Source of the DNA: Chlamydomonas sphaeroides
Lineage: Eukaryota > Chlorophyta > Chlorophyceae > Chlamydomonadales > Chlamydomonadaceae
NCBI GenBank assembly: GCA_001662425.1
Contig: BDDC01000136.1
Location: forward strand, 1-64,000
Direction of reading: 5' to 3'
Length of the DNA stretch: 64,000 nt
The notes under the pieces were generated by a model. That model worked only from the letters and a program-made list of their open reading frames with translations. It did no database searches and was not told where the DNA came from. Made by a program: the position numbers and the translations under genes. Positions 32,944-44,980 of the stretch are shown here, piece by piece (the stretch's first letter is position 1; each line of letters opens with the position of its first letter).

Positions 32944-35900
32944 ATGAGCGCGGCTGCCCAGCAGCTGGCGGGGCTGCAAGAGCGGCGGCTCAGGCGGCTG
33001 CTCGTGCAAGATGCCCTCCAAGCGCCAACGTCAGCGTCAGACAGCGAGCCGGCAGCCGCTTGCCCCCCACCAAGCAGCCCCGCCTCCTACGCTGCCTGCC
33101 CCAGCGCGCAGCGCGCGCTTGCCTCACTGCGCCGCCGCTACCCCAGCGCGCTGCTGCCGTTGACCAGCCCCAACGACTCAGCTCCACGGGGGGCGCTGAC
33201 GCCCCTTGCCCGGCGCCGCTGGGCCCAGCCGCTCCCGTGGCCGGCCCCGGCCGGCGCCGCCTCACCAACCACCGCCGCGGGCAGCAGCGCTGCTCAGCCC
33301 CTGGCCAAGGTCACCAGCTGCGCTGCTCCCTGCGAGGCCGCCGATGGCCCGGACGCCCCACCGGGTCCCTCCGGCAGCCCGCAGGCACCCGCTCCGGCCG
33401 ACCCGTCCCTCGCCCTCGTGCAGCAGCAGCTGTCGTGCTTCACATCAGCGCTCGCCGAGCTCCGCGCCAGTGCGCTCCGGCTGTCCTTCCCGCCGCCCGC
33501 CGTGACGCTGCAGGAGCGGCAGCTCGCGCAGCACTGCCGGCAGCTGGCTGCTGGCATCGGCCGCAGCGGGCGCTTCTGCCTCGCGGCCGCCTGGACGCTG
33601 GCCCTGCGCGCCGCGGACGGTGCCGACGATCCGGCGGCAAAGGCCATCGGCACCACGGCCTACGAGCTCGCCGAGGACGCCGGCTGCAGCTCGATGGACG
33701 ACAACGAGCACCTGCATATGGTCGCTGAGACGGTCCGGCCCGGCTTGGTGGACCAGCTGACCTTCAAGCACATCCAAACAGATATGGCCGACGTGATGCA
33801 GCGCACGCTCAAGCGCTTTGCGGCGGCTCTGGCCCCGGCGGCGCTGGGCCCGGCGGCGCCGGGCATGTGGCCGCCCGACCCGCTCGCGCGTGAGGTGCTG
33901 GCGGCGCTGGAGGCCGCGGGGCCGCACAGAATGCTCCGCGTCGGCGCCGCCTTCCACAAGGCGGTGACGGCGGTGGCGATGGCGGCGGGGCGGCCGAAGG
34001 TGGGGGTGGCGGCCGGGCCCGTGCATGATGCGGATGGCACCGGCGACGGCGGCGGCGGCGGCGGCTCCAATGCCGACGCCGCCCTTGGCGAGCTGATGGG
34101 GCTCTTCGCGGACCCACTGGAGAGCGCCGCCTGGGTGGACCTGCTGGAGGCCGCCGCAAAGGGGCAGCCGGCGGCCGAGCTGGTGGGCGATGGTGGCCTG
34201 GGGCCAGGGCCAGGGCCAGGGCCAGGGCTAGGGCTAGGGCTAGGGCTAGGGCTAGGGCTAGGGCTAGGGCTAGGGCTAGGGCTAGGGCTAGGGCTGGGAC
34301 TAGGGCTAGGGCTAGGGCTAGGACTAGGGCTAGGGCTAGGGCTGCGGCTAGGGCTGCGGCTGCGGCTGCCGCTCATGCTGTTGCGCTAGCAGCACCAACT
34401 GCTGGAGCCGCTACGTCGAGCCGCATGTGTTTGGTCTGAGCTAACAGCATCCGAGCTGGCAAGCCCGGGCGGCGGCGGTCGCACGGCGGACGGCCACCGG
34501 CCGCGGCCCGTGTCGCGCCCGTGCTGAGCAGGGCACGCAACCCCGCGGCTGCGAGGGCTGTCACGCGTTGCGCTGGCCCTGGGGCCCCTTCTGGCCGATA
34601 CAAAAACACACAACTCTGGAACACCTAACACTGGAACACACTGGGCTGGGAGCAAGGGGCCCCCTGGCTGGGAGCATTGGGGTCCTTCGGGACGGCGCTG
34701 GGCTTCGCCGCCGCACTGGCGCACCCAACTAGACGCATCCCTGCTTGCCTGTTACGCACGACCAACGCGTCACCACCGCCGCAAAGCAGCGTCGCGTGTT
34801 ACTCAATTACGTTTTGTACCCAAGGAACACACTGCGCCGCTCGCCCGCCCGCTGCCAACCGGCGCGCAGGTCGCCAGCCGGGCCCTGCGCGGCCTGCTCC
34901 TGCTGCTGGCGTGCGCCTGCAGCGTCGTACACCTGCACGACGTCCTGGCTGGGGGCCGGGGGCCGCTGCTGTGCGCCGCCGCCTTCACGGTGCACGCCTC
35001 GATGCAGGTGCGCCGCAGCGGTGGGCGCTGCCGCGTGCGGCCCCGGGTCAGGCCCCGCCCTCCCTCCCTGCCGCACCCCCACGGTTGCAGACAAGGCCCC
35101 GCCCCGCGTCACGCCATCCCTCCCTCCCTCAACCCCTGGCCCGCCAGCCGCCTGTGCCCAGCGACATCGCCGCTCCCCGGCACCCCACCTGCCAACCCAC
35201 GCCCTCTCTTGCTCCCTTGCCCCCACACCCACCTCGCGACACTCCCTTCCTCCGCCGCTGCATCCCCCTCCCGCCGCCAGTGCTTGGGCTGCCGCCCGCC
35301 GGCGCCCGGTGACATATGCACACTGCTGGCAATGGCGCACCTGCCGCCGCCGCCGCTGACCCTGGACGGACCCGCGCCCGGCCTACTAGCCGGGGTCGCG
35401 CTCCGCTCCAAGGGCTCCACCTCCCACCCCGCAGCCGAGGTGCCGCCGCCAGGAGAGCCCGGCGGAGAACCGCCCGGCCTCGGCCGCGACGGCGCCGCCG
35501 CGCTGCCACCGTACGGACTCGGCGAGGCCGGCGCCGACCAGCTGCCGCCGGTGCCCGACCCGCTGTCGCTTGAGCACCTGAAGGGCGTGCTGGCGCGCCT
35601 GGCGGGGCCCCACAAAGACATGAACTGGGTGTGCTGGGTGGTGGCCGCCAAGGCCTTTCGCGGTGGCGGCATCGAGGCGGTGGGCGAGCACAGGACCCGC
35701 GTTGTGCTGTCGGCGGAGCTGGCGGTGGCCGCGACCGCTGCGGCCGAGGCGCTGGGCCGGCCGCTTCCGGACGTGCTGTGGCGCGGCCTGGACGGACAGC
35801 GCGTGCGCCAGGCGGCGCAGGTAGCGGAGGCTGTGGAGGAGGAGGCGCGCGATGCGGCGGCGCTGGAGTCGCTGACGGGGCTGGGCTCCGCTTGCCTGGG

Positions 35901-38437
35901 CGCGCCGCTGCCGCTCGCCGTGGAGCGGCAGGCGCTGGAGGGCCTGGTGGCGGGGTTGCGGGCGCTGGCGGCGCTGCCGCTGGCCCCTGACGCAGACGGG
36001 CCGGGCGCGAGCGGCGGCGGCAAGGCGCCGCCGCCGCCGCCGGTGACCCTCAGCCTGGCGAGCCCGGAGCTGATGGCCATGGCGTCGGTGTGCGGCTGCT
36101 TGCTCGGCGTCAAGCTGTCGGTGCCGCTGTGCTTCCAGCCGCCGGCGGCGCCGCCGGGGGCTAGGCAGGTGCGGCGGCGGAGCCGTGCCGCAGCGGTCCG
36201 TCGGCGGCGCTGTGGCTAGCGGGCTCTGTCCAGCCAGTCGGCCCTTGCCGTGGCCGCCCGCCCAGGACGCGGCGCTTCCTGATGCGGCTGCAGCATGCTG
36301 CCGTGTGCTCGCTCATAGGTCGAGTAAGCGCGTGCTGCCGTGTGCTGGTTTATCAGTACAATAAGCAGCGTGCTGTTGCGTGCGTGTGTCATGCAGGCTG
36401 GCGGCGGCGACCAGCCGGGTGGCGGCGTCGGCATCGAGCTGGCGGCGCGGCTGTCGCATCGCGTGCCGTACAACGAGGAGACCATCAAGAAGGCCGGTTA
36501 CGACGTATCGCGAGTGGACAAGGGCGCCGTCTACTGCGGCTCAAGGTGATGCCCAGTGAAACGCGTCGTACCGTGCGGCTGTGCGTGTAGGCTCCGGCAG
36601 CTTGGTGCCAGTAGCTACAAGCGTCGATTCGTGCGTCGCTCACGAGCACGAGGGGACGCGCCGCAGCGCGGTCTGCTGCGCTGCCAGGTGCGGGCCCGGG
36701 CTCTCGCTGTCCTAGCAGGTCATGTGGGTCATGTTAGTCATCTGGGCCATGTGGGCCATGTGGGTCATGTGGGCCATGTGGGTCATGGGGCCATGTGGGT
36801 TATGCAGGTCTCACCGCGGGAGTGATGTGTATTGCGGTGGCGTGTTTTGCGGTGTGCGTACCCGGGTATCCGAAGCAATGCAACGCAAAGCGCCGTGGCC
36901 GGGGTGCGGCGGAGCCCGCAGCCGGGATGCGACACAGGCGCCAGGGATGTGTTGAGCCGGGGCCACAGACTCAACCATCCGGGGGCCACAGATTCAACCA
37001 TCTGGCAGAGTCCTGCCGAGTCGCAGCCGGGAGGTGCTGCAAGGGTCTTCACGCCTGATGCCCCATGGCCGTGCGGCGCCCGGTAGCGCCCGGTTTATGG
37101 CTGGCCCCCTTTCACTTCCGCCCTCCGCGCTCCGCCGTCCCCGCCCCCAGCTCGCGGGTGCCCGAGGTCGCCCGCTGGCTGCGGGAGCCGCTCCTGGACA
37201 AGCGCCAGTGCCTGGTGCAGGTGCGGTGCGTTTGGCACATGTACGGCATGTGTACGGCACACATCGCAATACCGTACATCAGCCGCTGGTGCCGCGACTA
37301 GCCTTTGTGCGGCTCCTGCCTCTTCGCCCGGTGTGCCGCTCGTGCCGCCTCGCGCCCACCCCGCACCTGCACAGCGCCCTGCCCAAGCGCAGTACTGGTG
37401 CCGCCGACGGCCCCTGCCCCTGCCTCGTCGTAAATCGCTACCCAGTCCGCTGCTCCCTAGCTGCATCCCCTGTACCCCGCCGCCAGGTGCAAGCTCGTGG
37501 CGTGGAGGGCGTCCGCCGCCTGCTGCTGGCCGTGGGGCAGGTGGGCCGGGTGCCCGACACAAAGGACAGATAGACGGGGTCGGGCAGCGAGGGGCGCGCT
37601 CCCCCGCGGCTAGGGAGCATGGTCCTACACGGGTGTAGCGCTACACTGGCACAGCACCGTAAGCACCTTGCGCCCCGCCGTGCTTCGCCGCCGCTGCTGT
37701 GCCTGTACCCGGGGCCACCACACGGCCGTCCACAGCGGGCCCCGGGTGGCGTGTGCTGCCGCACTCGGTCCCCAACCAACTGCCGACTGCTGCCTGCGCG
37801 CCAGGTCCGGCACGCCGCGCTGTCGTCCGGACGCGACGTGGCGATCATGCCGGTCGGCGTCTGGCGCTTTGGCGACGGCATTGGCGCGCGGGAGGACATG
37901 CTAGCGCAGCGGCAGGCGGCGGACCGCCGCGGCGCCGGCGGCCGGCCGCCGCCGACCCCGCAGCCGCCGAATGGTGTCTCCATGCTCACCCTGCTGGACA
38001 CAGCCACCAAAGGACTAGTGTCCAGCGCCAGCGCACCGCGGGCGGGGCCGGCTCCGGTCCCTGGCGGCGGCTCGGCCGGGGCCGGGGCGGCGGCTACGGC
38101 CGAAGGAAGACCCCCCGAAGCCGGAGCCGGGGCCGGGGCCAGGGCTGCTGCGGCTGACGCAGAGTCCGGCGGATCGTCCACGCAGTCGGACAGGGTGGTG
38201 ATGCTCCTTGCCCATGCGCTGTGTCGCCTGCTGCGCCCCGCTGCATCGGGCGGCGAGGGCGGCGGCAGCGGGGCGGAGGCGGGGCGCTCGGGAGACACGG
38301 TGCCGGACTACAGGGGCGAGCTAACGCCGGAGTTCTTCTGCTACGAGTGCGTGCCGGAGCGGCCGGGGGAGGTGGTGCCGCCGGGCCCGGCGCCGGCCGA
38401 CGCCAAGGCGGCGCTGCGTGTGCCTAAGCGCAAATGA
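32944..38437 (+). CDS. Locus D: unknown-family protein, ~1056 aa, 7 exons
   Basis: Exons: 32944-34182, 34870-35007, 35281-36168, 36397-36545, 37151-37220, 37487-37540, 37805-38437 (3171 nt, all phases consistent). Exon 1 starts MSAAAQQLAGLQERRLRRLL, then has QRALASLRRRYP, QPLPWP and a long Ala-rich helical part. Exon 2 is the hydrophobic exon (ALRGLLLLLACACSVVHLHD), a possible membrane-associated helix. Exon 3 has PLTLDGPAPG and a helical region. Exon 4 carries the block aligned with E (RVPYNEETIKKAGYD). The last exon has RFGDG, LLAHALCRLL and YRGELTPEFFCYECVPERP and ends in basic PKRK. I ended exon 1 at a GTGGGC donor shared with locus E, which puts the Gly-Leu-coding hexanucleotide repeat in the intron. 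No known domain recognised. It is followed head-to-tail by its paralogue E. Confidence 0.78.
34199..34362. repeat. (GGGCTA)n hexanucleotide repeat in locus D intron 1
   Basis: About 25 hexamer units, GGGCCA turning into GGGCTA with interruptions, directly follow the exon 1 donor. Translated in the exon 1 frame they would give a long Gly-Leu tail. The proposed splice at 34182 removes it. Locus E keeps only a few degenerate units at the same place (about 40678-40715). Confidence 0.85.
36720..36800. repeat. CATGTGGGY 9-bp tandem repeat in locus D intron 4
   Basis: About eight imperfect 9-base units (CATGTGGGT / CATGTGGGC) lie between exons 4 and 5 of locus D. The Met-Trp-Val open frame seen across them is a by-product of the repeat. 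Confidence 0.85.
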
Positions 38438-39399
38438 GCCGGGCGTAGGGGCAAGGGGCGATGGCACAGCAGTGCTACCATTGCGGTACGGTTGCCTGCG
38501 GTGTCGGAGGCCCTACTTAACAACCACGACTGTGAGCGGGCGCCTCGCGGGTGGCTTGCTGGCGGATGCTTCCTGGTGAGGGCAGGCATAGCGCTGGATG
38601 CTCCGGCGGGAGCTTCGGGAGGGGCTACGTAGATACAACGACAGGACATTCGCTTGCGGGGGAGGTCTCCCGGCAACGGCTGCTGGGCCTGAGTATGATA
38701 CGGTGCCGCGCGGGATGTTAACTTTTAAGATCGCGCAGCATTCGGGAGATTACTGGACGCAGCAGTGCGCTTGTCACGAGCCGTGGAGAGAGTGGTGCAG
38801 CGGTGCCATCTTGGGGGACGACTCGCAGGATAACCCAGGCGCGTGATGCGGGCGTGCAGGGATCCCGCAGGCTCATGTGCCCGTGATGCGGGGTGCTGTG
38901 ATGAAGCAGCGTGGAGGATGGTCGATCAACTAACAATATGAAGTCTGCGACGGTCTGCGGTGACTGGGTCACGCGGGGGACCAGAATTGGGTTTTGTCGA
39001 TCGGCGTGCCGACCTGCTAACTTAGGCTATTCAGGATTCTGAATTCCAGAGTAAGCATGCATGGAGAAAAACACACAACAACAAATGCGCGAGATAGACC
39101 TGCTGTACTAAGTTCTTCTCTCGCGAACGAGCCCACGGCAAGGCAATCAGCCTCTTTTCTGTACGCATGTTTCGCGCCTTGAGCGGTACAGGCGTCCGCG
39201 TTGTCTGTGATACGCGGTCGAACGTCACAATTCCGGTATCGGACTTGTAGCGCCGCTCCCCGTCGGACAGTGCTGACGCCACTACGCCACTGTTGACATC
39301 ACCACACGGCACGGCAGCAGTCTCAACGCTCTCGCGCTCGGCTTCGCCGCCGGGCGCCCCGTGGTCGGCCCTCGCGCCGCGCCTCGTCGCCCCCCGGCC
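38438..39399. other. Intergenic region between loci D and E
   Basis: This should hold the 3' UTR of D and the promoter and 5' UTR of E. A short open frame (38598-38846, 82 codons) has no splice or similarity support. The segment 38900-39200 is markedly AT-richer than its surroundings. No clear TATA box was seen at the usual distance from the E start. Confidence 0.5.
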
Positions 39400-42300
39400 A
39401 TGAGCGCGGCTGCCCAGCAGCTGGCGGGGCTGCAGGAGCGGCGTCGCAGGCGGCTGCTTGTGTTGGAGGCCCTCCAGGCGCCAACGCCGGCCTCAGACAG
39501 CGAGCCGGCAGCCGTCTGTCCCCCAACAAGCAGCCCCGCCTCCTACGCCGCCTGCCCCAGCGCGCAGCGCGCGCTGGCCTCTCTGCGCCGCCGCTACCCC
39601 AGCGCGCTGCTGCCGTTGACCAACCCCAACGACTCGGCTCCACGGGGGGCGCTGACGCCCCTCGCCCGGCGCCGCTGGGCCCAGCCGCTCCCGTGGCGGG
39701 CCCCGGCCGGCGCCGCCTCACCACCAACCACCGCAGCGGGCAGCAGCGCCGCCGGCCTTCTCCCCGCCAGCCTTGGCCCGGCCGCCAACGCCGTCGCCGC
39801 CGCTCCTGCTGCTGCCGCGCGTGTCACCGGTGCTGGCCAGGACGGCGGACCCGGTGCTCGCGGGACGGTACTTTCCGCGGCGGCCTGCAAGGCGGTGGTC
39901 GACGATGACCTGTCCCGCTTTGCGTCGGCGCTGAGCCAGGTCCACGCCACGCTTGGCAGCGTCAGCCTGCCGCACTCGCGCGTGCCGATGCCCGAGCGCA
40001 ACTACGTGGCCACCCTCCGGCAGCTGACGGCCGAGTTCGGCGCCAGCGGGCGCTTCTGCCTGCTCGCCGCCTGGACGCTGGCAATGCGCGCTGCGGAGCG
40101 GCACGAACCCAGCCAGCTGACCCACATCACCGGGGCCGCACGGGCCATGGCCGATGAGCTGCTCCGCTCCGGCAGCACCACCGGCTCTGCGCTGCCCGAG
40201 GTTTGCCGCCTAGTGCGGGAAGGCCTGGCCGTCCAGGCGGAGTTCGAGGAGCAGCAGGCGAGCCAGCGCGACGCGATGGAGCGCACGCTCAAGCGCTTCG
40301 CGGCGGCGGTGGGGCCGGCAATCGACCCGCGCTGCCCGGCGCCGGGCGTGTGGCCGCGCGACACGCCGGCTGCCGTGCAGCTGGCGGCGCTCAAGGCCGC
40401 GGGCGGCCCGCTTAGCATCGGCCGCTTTGGCGAGGCCACGCGCAAGATGGTCGCGGCCGTGGCAGCCGGGCGACGGTCTGCGATGGCTGCACGGCGCGAG
40501 CCGCCGACAGGCGGCGGCGGCGGCGCCGCCGCCGACGGCCCTGCCGCCGCTGGCGGCGGTGCGGCGGAGGTGCTGTGCGAGGCCATCACGGACAGAGTGG
40601 ATGCGTTGGCGTGGGAGGAACTCCTGGAGGCCGCCGCAGATGGGCAGCCGGCGGCCGAGCTGGTGGGCGGTGGTGGGCTGGGGCTAGGGCAAAGGCTAGG
40701 GTCAGGGCTGGGTCTGCTGCTCATACCGTTGCACTATCAGCACGCTGTCATTCCAGAGCGCTACCTTGCGCCACGTCTGCTTGCTTGGCTCTGAGCTAGC
40801 TAGCGGCCGCCGGGCTGGTGGGCCCGGGTGGTGGGCCCGGGTGGCGGCGGCAGTGGTGCAGCGAGCCGCCCGGCGCGGCCCTGCCAACCGCTGCAGCGCC
40901 CCGTAGCTGTGACGGCAGCGGCGCGCGGGGTCCTGCTGCTGCTAGCAGGCAGTCTCACCACCCCGCACACCAGCCCGCCTGCCCGCACGTTGCCATTCCA
41001 TGCTGCCATATGCACCCTTGACCCCGCGCGCCGCCGTCCGCTCGTGCGTGCAGGTCGCCAGCCGCGCCCTGGCCGGCGCGCTGCTGCTGCTGGCGAACGG
41101 CCGCACGCAGCTCCACGTGGGGCCGCTGCTGTGCGCCTCCGCCTTCACGCTGCACCGAGCCTGCGAGGTGCGCGGGGCCGCATGGGGGGAGCTGGAAGCA
41201 GCTGGGCGCTGGGGCTAGGCGTCGTGGGGCTGGGGCTGGCGCCGCCGCACGGCTGAGGCGTGCGACGGCCCACCTCCTGCCTCAACGCCAGCCATCATCG
41301 CCAACGACCATGCCGTGGCCAGCTGGCCGCCGCCGCACCGGACGCCGCCAGGCCCCGACAAGCCCCAGCGAACCATGGGCCGCCAGCCGCCTGCGCCAGG
41401 GCGCGGCGCCGCATCCAAGCCTTAGCCCGCCAACCCGTACCCTCCCTCCCTGCCTTGCCCCTACACCCGCGGGACATTTCTTCCCTCCCTCCCGCAGTTC
41501 CTAGGACGCCAGCCGCCGACCCTGTGGTGTCTCTGCGGACTGCTGGATCTAGGCCACCTTCCGCCAGCGCCGCTGACCCTGGACGGGCCCGCACCCGGCA
41601 TCCTCTGCCACGCCGCCGGCGCCGCGTGGCCAGGCCCGGACGAACTCCCGCCGGACCCGACCGGACCGCCGCCGGACCCGCTGTCCTCCGCCCACCTGAG
41701 CACCGTGCTGTCTCGCCTGACCGAGCCGTGCGGCATGGCTTGGATGCCCTGGGTGGTCGGCCTGCAGGCTCATCAGCGGGGCGACAGAGAGGCCGCCAAG
41801 CGCCAGAGCCAGGAGGTGCTGCAGGTGGAGCTGGCGGCGGCGGCGCTGGCGGCGGCGAAGGCGCTGGGCCGGCCGCTGCCGCCGGTGCTGCGCCGTGAGG
41901 CGGAGGAGCACAGGGCGCGCCTGGCCGAGCTGGCCGAGGCGGCGGAGGCGGCGGAGGCGCAGCAGGCGGCGGTGCAGGCGGAGCTGCGGAGTCTGGCCAA
42001 CGACGACCAGCTGCCGTTGGGCGATGCGGAGCGAAGGGCGGTACTGGACCTCGTGTTGGCGATGGCGGCCTTGGCCTCGGTGCCAGCGGCGGGAGACGAC
42101 GCCGGGCCCCGTGGCGGCAGCGCGAGTGGCGGCGGCGGCGATGGCGAGCCGGCGGCGCCGCCGCGGCCGGCGGCGGGCCTGCGAGTGCAGGGCGCAGAGC
42201 AAGTTGCGTTGGCGCTGCTGGCGCTGAGCGAGCTCAGCGTCGCCGCGCTCCGCCTGAGCGTGCAGCCGGCGCCGGTGCCGCCAGGGGCCCACAGACAGGT

Positions 42301-44447
42301 GCGATGAGAGGGGCCCGGGGATGCTAGGTTGGAGGTGGTACCGGTACGGACGGTACGGAGGGCGGGAGGGGCATGGGCGACTGGAAGCAGCCCAGCTGGC
42401 GCCCGAGAGGACATGGACAGGGCGGGGGGAGGGGCCGTGGGGGTCGGCCCTGGCGCTGCCGCTCCCGCACAGCTAGGGCGGTGTGCCAGGCCCGCCCTGC
42501 GTTCCTCCGCTCCCTCGGTGCGGCCCCTGCGCAGGCGGGCGGCGGCGGCGGCGGCGGCGGCGGCCAGGGCGACAGCGCCGGCGTGCAGCTGGCGGTGTGG
42601 CACGCGCCCCGCGTGCCGTACAACGTGGAGGCGCTCAGGGCGGCGGGGTACGACCTTGACCGCGTACACAGCAGCACAGTGCAGTGCTGGCCAGGGTACG
42701 TCCACAGGGTGCAGCGAGTCGTGTGTGGGTTAGTATCTCGCACAGGCCAGCCAGCTGCAAGGAGTAGGTAGCAGCGGGTAACACGACCCGCGCGGCACGC
42801 CCAGGGTTGATGACACGTCGGTCGTGCGTAGCAAGCAGCGAGGGATGCGGATGTTGGGGAAGGGATGCGGATGCTGAGGAAGGGATGCGGTCGGTCAGGT
42901 GCGCGAGGCAGTCCAGTCGCGCCATGGCTAGCTGCGGCGGCGGTAGGCCCAACGCGTTCGCATGAGGCAACCTGTGCATGCGCGCGAGGGCGGCAATGCG
43001 GTGCGGCGCTGGGCTAGGTGCGGCCCGGCTCGTGGCCCCGCTCCCAGCACCTCGGCGCCCAGCCCTGGACGAGCGCCGCCAGGCTGCGGGCCATCCGAGG
43101 CTAAGCATGCCCGGCCGCCGTTTGACTCCACCCCGCCGTGCCTACCGCCCTCCGCCGTCCTGTCCTCTGCCTCCGCCCTCCGCCGTTCCCAACCCCAGGT
43201 CCCGGGTGCCCGACGTCGCCCGCTCTCTGCGGGAGCCGCTCCTGGACAAGCGGCAGTGCCTGCTGCAGGTACGGTGCGTACGGTACGTGTACGGCAGCCG
43301 GCATCCGTACGGTGTGTCAGCCGCCGGCGCCGCAACGAGCCTGTGTGCGACCTTTGCCTCTCCATCCTGTGTGCCGCTCGTCCCGCCTCGCGCCCACCCC
43401 ACAACCGCACAACACCCCTGCCCCAGCACAGCCCAGGTGCCGCCGGTGGCTCCTGCCTCTGCCCCTGGCCCTGAGATTGCTACCCAGTCCGTTACTCCCT
43501 CGGTGCATCCCCTGCTTCGTCCCCCGCCCCCCAGATGCAAGCTCGTGGCGTGGAGGGCGTCCGCCGCCTGCTGCTGGCCGTGGGGCAGGTGGGCCGGGGT
43601 CGCCCAACAGAATCGGGAGCCCGGCGGGGTCGGGCAGCCAGGGGCGAAGCGCTAGCGTACACCCAGGTACCAGCTGCTACCCCACGGCCCACCGGCGAAT
43701 GGGCATAGCTGCGCGATCGCTGCCGCCCACGTCTGCCCCAACACGCTGCGCGCCTGCACCCCCTAGCCCGGCCCCAACCCTTTCCGAGCCGAGCGGCGCC
43801 CACCAGGCGCTGGCCCCGCTGCATGCTGCCACATGCCGCTACCTCGCCAGCCCTGGCACGGCCGCTGCTACAGCGCTCTGCCCCCCAACCAACTACCAAT
43901 TGCCGTGTGACCCCAGGTCCGGCACGCCGCGCTGGCGGCCGGCCGCGACGTCGCGGTGTTCCTGGGCGGCGTGGTTCGCTACGGCGACGGCGTGGGCGAC
44001 CTCGAGGAGGAGCCTTCCTCCCAGCGGCCGGCCGGGGGCCGCGCCGCCGCGGCCGCCGCCCGGCCGCCGCCGCCGCCCGACGGCGTTCCGTTGAAGGCCC
44101 TTCTGGAGGCTGTCACGGAGGCGGCGCTGATGGGGCCCACGTCGCCGCTCACCGGCCTGGGCCTGGCGGCGGCTGGGGATGGGGCCGGTGTCAGCGGCGG
44201 GGGCGAACCGCGGCACATGATGGTGTTTACGGAGACCATAACCCTGCTGTGCCGCGTGCTGTGTCGGCTGCTGCAGCAGCCGGGCGGCACGGGGCCGGAC
44301 GGGGTGGAGGGCGGTGGGCCGGACTATCGGGGCCAGCTGCAGGTTCAGATGCTGTGCTTCGAATGTGTGCCAGAGCGGCCCGCCGAGCCGGTGCCGCGGC
44401 GGGCCGAAGGCAACAAGGCGCCGCAGCGTGCGCCGCGGCGAAGGTGA
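39400..44447 (+). CDS. Locus E: unknown-family protein, ~997 aa, 7 exons
   Basis: Exons: 39400-40662, 41054-41167, 41498-42298, 42535-42695, 43199-43268, 43535-43588, 43917-44447 (2994 nt, all phases consistent). It is the closest relative of D: the first ~120 residues are nearly identical and the 70-nt and 54-nt exons are preserved in length. Exon 1 has LQERRRRRLLV, QRALASLRRRYP and QPLPWR. Exon 2 is the hydrophobic exon (ALAGALLLLANG). Exon 3 has PLTLDGPAPG, SSAHLSTVLSRL and long Ala/Glu helices. Exon 4 has VQLAVWHAPRVPYNVEALRA. The last exon has RYGDGVGD, LLCRVLCRLL and YRGQLQVQMLCFECVPERP and a basic end. Function unknown. The ATG chosen aligns exactly with D; an upstream in-frame ATG at 39361 would add 13 residues. 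Confidence 0.78.
42841..42896. repeat. AGGGATGCGGATG tandem repeat in locus E intron 4
   Basis: Three imperfect units of about 20 bases built on AAGGGATGCGG lie in the intron between exons 4 and 5 of locus E. Confidence 0.75.
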
Positions 44448-44980
44448 TGTGTGCGCGCGTGAATTAGGGGCAGTGGCAGACGGTGGAGTGGTGCTTGGTG
44501 CCTGACGAAAGGGGGTGCAGCGATGCGGCGAAGGTGTGGTTTGAGAATGTGTGTGGCAGCTGGACGGTTGATGCAGGCCTGTCGACGGCGGAAATAACAG
44601 TTTACGATCTGAGTCGGCACGGCCCTGCGGACTGCTTGCTCGGCGGCCATCGCAGGTGGTTGCCGGGGGGCCCCGGGGTAAGGTGCGAGCGCTGACCGCG
44701 AGTGTGTGGTTATTGGTTGCATTCCACACAACAACTGCGTTACATAGTACCATACCACGGAACGGTCTTGTATCCTCCTAACGCACGCAGTGATGCAACG
44801 CGAGCATTTACCACTATAAAATTTGGACACATCAAGGCCGCCGAGCTGCTTGGTTGCTTGCGATGTATAAATTGTACTCGGAAAGTGGCTCCCAGGTGTT
44901 ACAAGCAAAACGGAGGGCAACCCAGCGCTCAACAGCTAAATCAAAAATACCAGCGCAGCAGCCAATCTGATGTGTGCAAG
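44448..44980 (+). promoter_or_regulatory. Intergenic region with TATA boxes upstream of gene F
   Basis: The region between the locus E stop and the gene F start is AT-rich in its second half. TATAAAA at 44815-44821 lies 160 bases, and TATAAA at 44866-44871 lies 110 bases, upstream of the gene F ATG. The latter is at almost the same distance as the TATA box of paralogue G and is the better candidate. Confidence 0.5.

Noticed and set aside
34199..34362. GGGCTA array as an interstitial telomere
   Set aside because: The algal telomere unit is TTTTAGGG; these hexamers drift from GGGCCA to GGGCTA and resemble other intronic hexamers in the window.
32944..34389. A single 481-codon open frame ending in a long Gly-Leu repeat as the complete locus D protein
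   Set aside because: The shared donor at 34182 (identical context in locus E) and phase-compatible downstream exons show the repeat is intronic.
38598..38846. 82-codon frame between loci D and E
   Set aside because: It lies where the locus D 3' UTR is expected, with no counterpart after locus E and no recognisable motif.
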